This document shows positions 1 to 4,096 of a DNA stretch of 6,053 nt, piece by piece (the stretch's first letter is position 1; each line of letters opens with the position of its first letter). Made by a program: the position numbers and the translations under genes. Below the pieces are notes generated by a model. It was not told where the DNA came from. It did not search any database and was given only the letters and a program-made list of their open reading frames with translations. The stretch lies in NCBI RefSeq assembly GCF_036565765.1, contig NZ_DATCXP010000242.1; one strand, written 5' to 3'. Origin of the DNA: Terrimesophilobacter sp036565765. GTDB taxonomy: Bacteria; Actinomycetota; Actinomycetes; Actinomycetales; Microbacteriaceae.

Positions 1-1
1 C

Positions 2-61
2 GAGGTGGAGAGGACCGGTGCGTTCCTCAGCCCGGATGAGGTCGTCGCGCGCCTGAAATAG
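2..61 (+). CDS. 3' end of an unidentified protein gene (partial)
   Basis: An open frame enters from the left edge and ends at TAG (59-61). Only 19 residues are visible, ending in the peptide AFLSPDEVVARLK. The codons are GC-rich at the third position like the rest of the window, and the next gene stops only 13 bp away on the opposite strand, so the two genes converge tightly as real neighbours do. That spacing and the codon style are the reasons for treating it as a true gene end. The peptide is too short for me to assign a family, and I do not recognise it. Confidence 0.5.
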   Translation, partial: EVERTGAFLSPDEVVARLK

Positions 62-74
62 TGCGCATCGTGCG

Positions 75-710
75 TCAGCAGGAGTCCGCGAACACGCGCC
101 TGGGGTGGTCCAGCTCGCGATTGTCGATGAGCGTCGTCGCCTTCTCGCTCGGGTTCGCGTCCCCTAGGTACGCCTCATCGGACTCGACGTCGCGCTTCTG
201 CTCGTCGCCCTGCGGTTCGAGCAACGGGGTGGTCAGCCAGATCGAGTAGTTCCACAGCCCGGCCAGCTCCGGACGATTCAGGAATACGCCGTCGACGATC
301 AGGATCGCGTCGAAGCCGGCCGACATCCACTTCGGCTGGAACACCGGCTGATCGCGGACCTCGTCGAAACCGGTGAGCACGAAGCCGGTGCTCCCGCCGG
401 CGTGGAACGGGTCGACGAGCACGCGGCGCAGCAGCGAATAGTCGTAGGCTCCGCGGTAGTGTGCTTTGCCGTCGAGCCAGCCCTCGCGTTCACGATCGCG
501 GCGAGGGCGGAAGAAATCATCGATCGAGGCGCGGAACACGTGGGCGCCGTTCTGGCGAAGCGCCTCGGCGAGGTCGTCGGCGAAGTCCCGCTGGCCGGCG
601 CCGTGACGGCCATCGATCGCCACCATCGCACGCCCCTTGCTGTAGTTGTGCAGGATCTCTGTTGCCAGTGCTTCAAGTTGGTCTTTCTTCGCGGGTGCCC
701 ATCGAGCCAT
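75..710 (-). CDS. uridine-kinase-like P-loop protein with degenerate Walker A
   Basis: This 211-residue protein resembles the small actinobacterial proteins annotated as uridine kinase, which would phosphorylate uridine/cytidine in pyrimidine salvage. Visible landmarks are the beta strand and P-loop AIDGRHGAGQ (31-40), the SIDDFFRPR motif (62-70) where relatives carry the nucleoside-contacting acidic residues, the YDYSLLRRVL segment (89-98), GGSTGF (105-110), a Walker B-like strand ending in Asp140 (AILIVDGVFL, 135-144), and the family-style end HPRRVFADSC. The P-loop is abnormal: the expected GxxGxGK[S/T] reads G-R-H-G-A-G-Q-R, so both the phosphate-binding lysine and the Ser/Thr Mg ligand are replaced. 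The rest of the fold is intact with no frameshift, so it is probably expressed. It could be a kinase with altered chemistry or a nucleotide-binding protein without kinase activity. The ATG at 710 is supported by a -10 hexamer 6 nt upstream, suggesting a leaderless message. It converges with the gene at the left edge. Confidence 0.85.
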   Translation of the reverse strand: MARWAPAKKDQLEALATEILHNYSKGRAMVAIDGRHGAGQRDFADDLAEALRQNGAHVFRASIDDFFRPRRDREREGWLDGKAHYRGAYDYSLLRRVLVDPFHAGGSTGFVLTGFDEVRDQPVFQPKWMSAGFDAILIVDGVFLNRPELAGLWNYSIWLTTPLLEPQGDEQKRDVESDEAYLGDANPSEKATTLIDNRELDHPRRVFADSC

Positions 711-727
711 ATCTCTAGAGTAGTCCG
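711..727. promoter_or_regulatory. divergent promoter with overlapping opposed -10 hexamers
   Basis: Only 17 bp separate the start codons of the kinase-like gene (ATG, minus strand) and mutY (GTG, plus strand). The plus strand has TAGAGT at 716-721 followed by 6 nt and then the mutY GTG. The minus strand has TACTCT (plus positions 722-717) followed by 6 nt and then the ATG. Both fit the actinobacterial -10 pattern TANNNT placed for leaderless initiation, and the two hexamers overlap by five bases around the palindrome CTCTAGAG (713-720). I see no good -35 hexamer on either side, and neither start has a convincing Shine-Dalgarno sequence. The promoter assignment is inference from this geometry. 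Confidence 0.55.
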
Positions 728-1594
728 GTGACTATTGCGGCGCCGGTGAACGAGTGGTTCGAGCAGAACCACCGCGACCTCCCGTGGCGCCGGAAGGGCT
801 TCGGGGCCTGGGGGATTCTGGTGAGCGAGTTCATGCTGCAGCAGACGCCGGTCGCACGTGTCATCGAGCCGCTCGCCGCCTGGCTGGAGCGTTGGCCGAC
901 TCCGGCCGACCTCGCCGCGGTGCCGGCCGGCGAGGCGGTTCGTGCCTGGGGTCGGCTCGGCTACCCGCGGCGTGCGCTCCGGTTGCACGCCTGTGCCGTC
1001 ACGATCACCGACCGGCACGGCGGGGTCGTCCCCGAGCAGGTCCCCGAGCTGCTCGCTCTGCCCGGCGTCGGCGAGTACACGGCACGGGCCGTCGCGGTGT
1101 TCGCCTACGGCCACCGGCATCCGGTCGTCGACACGAACGTACGCAGGGTGCTCGCGAGGGCGATCGACGGGCAGGCGGATGCCGGGCCTCCTTCCGCGAA
1201 GCGCGATCTCGCGGCGATGGAGGCACAGCTTCCGGCGGATGACGCGGCCGCGCGCGTGACGAACGCGGCCGTCATGGAGCTCGGTGCCCTGATCTGCACC
1301 GCGCGCTCACCGCGCTGCGACGGGTGCCCGATTGCCGATCTGTGCGCCTGGCGGGCTGCCGGCTACCCCGACTACCTCGGGCCGAAGCGCGCCGTGCAGG
1401 CGAGGTACGAGGGCTCCGACCGGCAGGTGCGCGGGCTCCTGATGGCCGAGCTCCGCGCGAGCGATGTGCCCGTGACTCGGGCAGAGCTCGATACCGTGTG
1501 GCCGGATGTTGCCCAGCGCGAACGCGCCCTGGCCGGGCTGCTCGAAGACGGGCTCATCGTCGGCACGGCGGCGGACGGCTACAGCCTGCCCTGA
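728..1594 (+). CDS. mutY: A/G-specific adenine glycosylase MutY
   Basis: MutY removes adenine mispaired with 8-oxoguanine, the strand-protecting step of base excision repair. All hallmarks are visible in the 288-residue product: the catalytic Glu34 in SEFMLQQT (33-40), the helix-hairpin-helix LPGVGEYTA (111-119), the catalytic Asp135 in VVDTNVRRV (133-141), and a 4Fe-4S cluster motif with Cys190, Cys197, Cys200 and Cys206 (spacing 6-2-5). Residues about 230-288 look like a small winged helix. The NUDIX-like 8-oxoG recognition domain of E. coli MutY (about 350 residues) is absent, as I recall for many actinobacterial MutYs. The GTG start at 728 is chosen because the conserved N terminus follows directly and a -10 hexamer lies 6 nt upstream, consistent with a leaderless transcript. 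The TGA stop (1592-1594) falls inside the left edge of a repeated element. The downstream hairpin may end transcription. Confidence 0.96.
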   Translation: MTIAAPVNEWFEQNHRDLPWRRKGFGAWGILVSEFMLQQTPVARVIEPLAAWLERWPTPADLAAVPAGEAVRAWGRLGYPRRALRLHACAVTITDRHGGVVPEQVPELLALPGVGEYTARAVAVFAYGHRHPVVDTNVRRVLARAIDGQADAGPPSAKRDLAAMEAQLPADDAAARVTNAAVMELGALICTARSPRCDGCPIADLCAWRAAGYPDYLGPKRAVQARYEGSDRQVRGLLMAELRASDVPVTRAELDTVWPDVAQRERALAGLLEDGLIVGTAADGYSLP

Positions 1595-1675
1595 GCGCTC
1601 AATTCTCCGGTCGAGCCGTTCTCTCCGGTCGAGCTTGTCGAGACCCCTGCGACCGGGATCTCGACAAGCTCGATG
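1589..1675. repeat. REP-like palindromic element, copy 1
   Basis: The core is a perfect 15-bp inverted repeat, TCGAGCTTGTCGAGA (1629-1643) and its complement (1659-1673), with a 15-nt loop. Within the loop CCC and GGG can extend the stem past one mismatch. It is preceded by a 13-bp direct repeat TCTCCGGTCGAGC (1604-1616 and 1622-1634) and by CCCTGAGCGCTCAATTCTCC. A second copy with the same order of parts occurs at 3526-3612, so this is a dispersed repeat rather than a one-off hairpin. Its position just after mutY suits a transcription terminator, but no T-run follows the stem. Palindromic TCGACAAGCTCGA-type repeats are common between genes in actinobacteria as far as I know. Confidence 0.75.
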
Positions 1676-1684
1676 TACGAGATC

Positions 1685-1752
1685 GGAGGAAGATTCGGCC
1701 GATGTGCGCAATCGGAGGAGGTTTTTGGGATGTCTCGGCCGGAATCTCCTCC
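1685..1752. repeat. 68-bp imperfect inverted repeat with competing GGAGGA sequences
   Basis: The left arm (1685-1702) is GGAGGA-A-GATTC-GGCCGA and the right arm (1735-1752) is TCGGCC-G-GAATC-TCCTCC. They pair over 17 bases with one bulged base on each side. The 32-nt loop contains a second GGAGGAGG (1714-1721), which could instead pair with CTCCTCC (1746-1752), so two mutually exclusive hairpins are possible. The sequence ATCGGAGGA occurs twice (1682-1690 and 1711-1719). It begins 9 bp after the REP-like element and may be part of a composite dispersed repeat, a structured leader for the membrane protein gene about 130 bp downstream, or neither. The pairing is seen directly; any function is inference. 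Confidence 0.6.
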
Positions 1753-1880
1753 TGCAATTCTGTGTGGCCCTCAGCGGCCACCACGTGAGCGAAGACCCCG
1801 CCCATCAGGTCGCCGACCGGCCGGAAGCGAGAAGCGCCTGTCATGGGTTCGTGGACGCCCAGGTCTCGCTCTCGTTACCG

Positions 1881-2363
1881 ATGCGAGGCGCGCGCACGAC
1901 CGGATCCGCCATCCTGTGGTCTCTTCTCTGTGGCGCGGCGACCGGAGCGCTCGTCGGCTTTGGGGCGGCCTTCGTCCTCCCCACCCTCACCTTCACCGAG
2001 AGGCTGTCACTCATCGAGTTGCCTGCGGTCAGTCTTCAGGGCTTCTTGATCCTGTCCTGGTACCTGATTCCCCTGGGGCTCCTGCATGGCCTTTTCATCG
2101 GCGCACTGGCCGGACTCACCTACCCGCTCACCCGCGGGCTGCGCGGTCGGATCGCGCCGGCTGCCGTCTACGCCGTCGTCGGCGGCGCGATCGCCTTCGC
2201 CGTGGTCCTCGCCGAGCTTGCGATACCGGCCGCCTTCCTCGAACGCGGGCTGGACTCCCCCGGCTGGTCGAGCGCCGCGCTCATCGGGCTGGCGAGTGCC
2301 CTGATCGGGTTCGCGGTCGCCCAAGTGACTGTGCACCGACAGGTCGACGGCCGGGCCGGATGA
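1881..2363 (+). CDS. small four-helix membrane protein of unknown function
   Basis: The frame encodes 160 residues dominated by four hydrophobic segments at about 9-33, 54-80, 94-119 and 130-152. Positive residues sit at the N terminus (MRGAR), between helices 2 and 3 (TRGLRGR, 84-90) and at the C terminus, which predicts both ends in the cytoplasm. Gly and Ala recur within the helices, suggesting close packing. I recognise no family motif and assign no function. ATG 1881 is the first ATG next to the hydrophobic region. GTG 1851, ten codons earlier in frame, is an alternative: a weak TGTCAT lies 6 nt before it. Neither has a good ribosome binding site. The upstream 1676-1850 stretch holds the hairpin at 1685-1752. 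The membrane-like composition makes this frame much more credible than the Arg-rich frames overlapping it. Confidence 0.7.
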   Translation: MRGARTTGSAILWSLLCGAATGALVGFGAAFVLPTLTFTERLSLIELPAVSLQGFLILSWYLIPLGLLHGLFIGALAGLTYPLTRGLRGRIAPAAVYAVVGGAIAFAVVLAELAIPAAFLERGLDSPGWSSAALIGLASALIGFAVAQVTVHRQVDGRAG

Positions 2364-2391
2364 CGGGCGGAAGACGGCAGCGGCCCCAGAG

Positions 2392-2490
2392 CTACTCGTC
2401 GTCGTCGCGCTGGTCGTCGTCCAACTCGCGCGGCTTCAGGTAGGGGTCGGCATCCCCGGCATACTGCGCCGTCAACGCGAGCGTCGAGAC
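2392..2490 (-). pseudogene. detached copy of the rbfA 3' end
   Basis: The minus strand encodes STLALTAQYAGDADPYLKP followed by REL, an acidic run and TAG. It matches the end of the intact RbfA encoded at 3651-4094, with TAQYAGDADPYLKPRE identical in both. Over 2411-2490 I count 11 mismatches in 80 bases against 3661-3740. In the 50-base core (2421-2470) there are 4 mismatches, of which three are synonymous and one changes Phe to Leu. Homology continues through the stop region, where this copy has 6 extra bases in the acidic tail. No RbfA-like sequence precedes it, so it is a tail fragment and not a second gene. A 107-residue open frame on this strand (2392-2715) runs through the fragment but its upstream part overlaps the GNAT gene and is not RbfA-like. 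Confidence 0.85.
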
Positions 2491-2533
2491 TACGGCCACG
2501 CCGCCGGTTAATCCGAGGCCGGTTACCAACTGC

Positions 2534-2545
2534 CGGACTAGTCCG
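2534..2545. repeat. 12-bp perfect palindrome CGGACTAGTCCG
   Basis: CGGACTAGTCCG reads identically on both strands. It lies about 65 bp upstream of the putative -10 hexamer of the GNAT gene and about 45 bp beyond the rbfA-tail fragment. It could be a dimeric regulator site, but there is no second copy in the window and no regulator gene nearby, so the role is open. Confidence 0.35.
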
Positions 2546-2603
2546 TGTTGCTGAGCCCGGTGCCCAGCCAGTGGAGGGTGGCGGCGAGGCTGAGGGCAGC
2601 GTG

Positions 2604-2609
2604 TACCAT
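2604..2609 (+). promoter_or_regulatory. putative -10 hexamer of the GNAT gene
   Basis: TACCAT matches TANNNT and is followed after 7 nt by GTG (2617), which is in frame with the acetyltransferase. This is nearly the same geometry as at the mutY and kinase-like starts, so a leaderless transcript is likely. No clear -35 hexamer is visible 16-18 bp upstream. It also argues against starting the protein at the more upstream in-frame GTG 2545, which would lie before the promoter. Confidence 0.5.
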
Positions 2610-2616
2610 CGCGGAT

Positions 2617-3483
2617 GTGGTGATCGAGTTGAGTACGCCGCGCGTCGACGAGCTGGATGACGCGGTGCGCGCACTGCGGGACTGGCAGGACGACCTCGCA
2701 CCGATGCAGCTCCACCCGGGCGACCTGGGATGGTTCTGGCAGTTCGGTACGGAGGCGATGGCGGCGGCACTCCGGATATGGAGACGGGACGAGCAGGTTC
2801 TCGCCGTCGGATTCCTGGACGGCCCCGACGTGTTGCGCCTGACAGTTGCGCCGGAGGTTCGGAACGACGAGGTGCTGGCCGGACAGCTCGTCGAGGACCT
2901 GGCAGATCCGGGGCGTGGCGTCCTCCCGGCGGGCAAGGTGGCCGTCGAAACGCCCAGCGGCACCCTGGTCCAGCAGCAGTTGACTGACTCCGGCTGGGAT
3001 CTGGGCGAGTCATGGACGCCGTTGCGTCGCGATCTCACGGAACCCGTCGAGCAGCCGGCAATGCGCATCGAGGTGGTCGGGCCGGAACAGGCGTCCGCAT
3101 TCGTCGCCGTCCACTGCTCAGCCTGGGACAGTCCGAGGTTCACCGTCGAGTTGTGGCACACGATGACGACCGGGCCGACGTACGCCGACGCCCGGTGTCT
3201 GCTGGGCTACGACGACCAAGGCATCGCTGTGGCGGGGGTGACCGCGTGGTCGGTCGGCCCGGGCAAGCCCGGGTTGCTCGAGCCGCTCGGTGTCCACGCC
3301 GACCACCGCGGTCACGGCCATGCCCGAGCGATGTGCATCGCCGCGGCGGCCGCGCTGCAGGAGCTGGGCTCGTCGAGCGTGCAGGTCTGCACCGAGAGCG
3401 CCAGGGTCGCCGCCGTCGCCACGTACAAGTCGGCAGGATTCGAGCCACTTCCTCCGCGACTGGACCGATCCCGGGACGCCTAG
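2617..3483 (+). CDS. GNAT-family N-acetyltransferase, probably with two GNAT folds
   Basis: From GTG 2617 the product is 288 residues. The C-terminal half is a recognisable GNAT domain: strand LLEPLGVHADH (220-230), the acetyl-CoA pyrophosphate loop R231-G-H-G234-H-A236 matching [R/Q]xxGx[G/A], and ATYKSAGFEP (268-277), where Tyr270 is placed as the usual general acid. The N-terminal half (about 1-140) has the spacing of a second, degenerate GNAT fold (AVGFLDGPDVLRLTVAPEV, then QLTDSGW) but lacks a clear cofactor loop. Tandem GNAT proteins of this size include mycothiol synthase MshD, but I do not see enough to call it that. The substrate is unknown. The gene stands alone on the plus strand, converges on rbfA, and sits between two direct copies of the rbfA 3' end. 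Codon use resembles its neighbours. Confidence 0.85.
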   Translation: MVIELSTPRVDELDDAVRALRDWQDDLAPMQLHPGDLGWFWQFGTEAMAAALRIWRRDEQVLAVGFLDGPDVLRLTVAPEVRNDEVLAGQLVEDLADPGRGVLPAGKVAVETPSGTLVQQQLTDSGWDLGESWTPLRRDLTEPVEQPAMRIEVVGPEQASAFVAVHCSAWDSPRFTVELWHTMTTGPTYADARCLLGYDDQGIAVAGVTAWSVGPGKPGLLEPLGVHADHRGHGHARAMCIAAAAALQELGSSSVQVCTESARVAAVATYKSAGFEPLPPRLDRSRDA

Positions 3484-3525
3484 GTCGTGTCGCTAGAGCT
3501 AGTGCCCAGCCGGTAGGGGCGGTGG

Positions 3526-3612
3526 CCCTGAGCTCTCAATTCTCCTGTCGCGGCATTTTCTCCGGTCGAGACTGTCGAGACCCTCGCGACGGGGATCTCG
3601 ACAGGCTCGATC
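3526..3612. repeat. REP-like palindromic element, copy 2
   Basis: It repeats the layout of copy 1: CCCTGAGCTCTCAATTCTCC at the left edge, then TTCTCCGGTCGAG, then a stem of TCGAGACTGTCGAGA (3566-3580) against TCTCGACAGGCTCGA (3596-3610) with one mismatched pair and a 15-nt loop. The shared flanking words show that both copies descend from one element. It lies between the converging GNAT and rbfA genes, about 40 bp past the rbfA stop codon, so it could act as a two-way terminator; there is no T-run to confirm that. Confidence 0.75.
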
Positions 3613-3639
3613 CGAGACACTGAAGCTCGATCCGAGACA
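3605..3639. repeat. 15-bp tandem repeat beside REP-like copy 2
   Basis: GCTCGATCCGAGACA occurs at 3605-3619 and again at 3625-3639, a 20-bp period. The first unit overlaps the right arm of the REP-like stem. This looks like a small local duplication of the edge of the element in the gap before rbfA. Confidence 0.6.
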
Positions 3640-3650
3640 GGTAAGGGCTA

Positions 3651-4094
3651 CTAGTCTTCGTCGTCGTCGTCGAACTCGCGCGGCTTCAGATAGGGGTCTG
3701 CATCGCCGGCATACTGCGCCGTTGAGGCGAGCGCGGACACCGCGGTGTCGCGGCTGCGCGCCTCGGCGAGCAGGTCCTCGATGTGCTTCGCGTTCTCCGG
3801 GATCGCGTCCGCGATGAACTCGAGGCTCGGTGTGAGCCTGGAGGTGATGTTCCTGCCCACCTCGGTGCGCAGCATCCCGGTCGCCGACTTGAGCGCCGCG
3901 GCGGAATCCGCGCGCTCCTCATCCGTGCCGTACACCGTGTAGAACACCGAGGCATGCTGCAGATCCCCGGTCACCTTCACGTCCGTGATCGTGACGAAGC
4001 CGAGCCGGGGATCCTTGATCCCCCGCTCGAGTCGCTTCGCCACGATCACCTTGATGCGATCGGCGAGCTTGCGCGCCCTGGCCGGATCAGCCAT
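3651..4094 (-). CDS. rbfA: 30S ribosome-binding factor RbfA
   Basis: RbfA binds the 30S subunit and helps mature the 5' end of 16S rRNA, especially in the cold. The 147-residue product has the family's KH-type fold landmarks: ARKLADRIKVIVAKRLE (7-23), IKDPRLGFVTITDVKVT (26-42), the strand HASVFYTVYG, the LRTEVGRNIT segment and the LEFIADAIPEN segment. The tail after about residue 115 is low in conservation and ends in a run of Asp/Glu. It starts at ATG 4094, 2 bp after the infB stop, so translation is probably coupled to infB; I see no strong Shine-Dalgarno sequence. The gene ends in two consecutive in-frame TAG codons (3653-3651 and 3650-3648). Its last 30 codons are duplicated at 2392-2490. 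Codon use is typical of the window. Confidence 0.97.
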   Translation of the reverse strand: MADPARARKLADRIKVIVAKRLERGIKDPRLGFVTITDVKVTGDLQHASVFYTVYGTDEERADSAAALKSATGMLRTEVGRNITSRLTPSLEFIADAIPENAKHIEDLLAEARSRDTAVSALASTAQYAGDADPYLKPREFDDDDED

Positions 4095-4096
4095 CG

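Noticed and set aside
299..1120. 273-codon minus-strand frame spanning the kinase-like and mutY genes
   Set aside because: Its second half is a shifted read of the kinase-like gene and its first half lies antisense to mutY. It could have suggested a frameshifted fusion, but both real genes are intact in their own frames.
1599..1844. 81-codon open frame on the minus strand between mutY and the membrane protein gene
   Set aside because: It runs straight through both the REP-like element and the hairpin, and its Arg/Ser-rich end is translated repeat. It may be a chance frame in a dispersed repeat. I could not support it as a gene.
1839..1850. TGTCAT as a -10 hexamer 6 nt before GTG 1851 of the membrane protein
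   Set aside because: The spacing matches the other leaderless starts, but the hexamer lacks the critical A at its second position, so it is only mentioned as an alternative start.
1730..2443. Open frame from ATG 1730 behind a perfect GGAGGAGG at 8-nt spacing
   Set aside because: The product is extremely Arg/Pro-rich, with long runs of arginine typical of an out-of-frame read of GC-rich DNA, and it overlaps the hydrophobic, well-ordered membrane protein frame. The ribosome-binding-like sequence is better explained as part of the inverted repeat.
2545..2616. N-terminal extension of the GNAT protein to GTG 2545
   Set aside because: The extra 24 residues show no conserved feature, would begin inside the 12-bp palindrome and weak repeat, and would place the likely -10 hexamer (2604-2609) within the coding sequence.
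2168..3013. 281-codon minus-strand frame
   Set aside because: Arg/Pro/Ser-rich low-complexity product opposite the membrane protein and GNAT genes; an antisense shadow.
3479..3502. Three CTAG tetranucleotides within 24 bp just after the GNAT gene
   Set aside because: Unusual in a CTAG-poor sequence but they form no palindrome or repeat unit beyond the weak direct repeat already reported.
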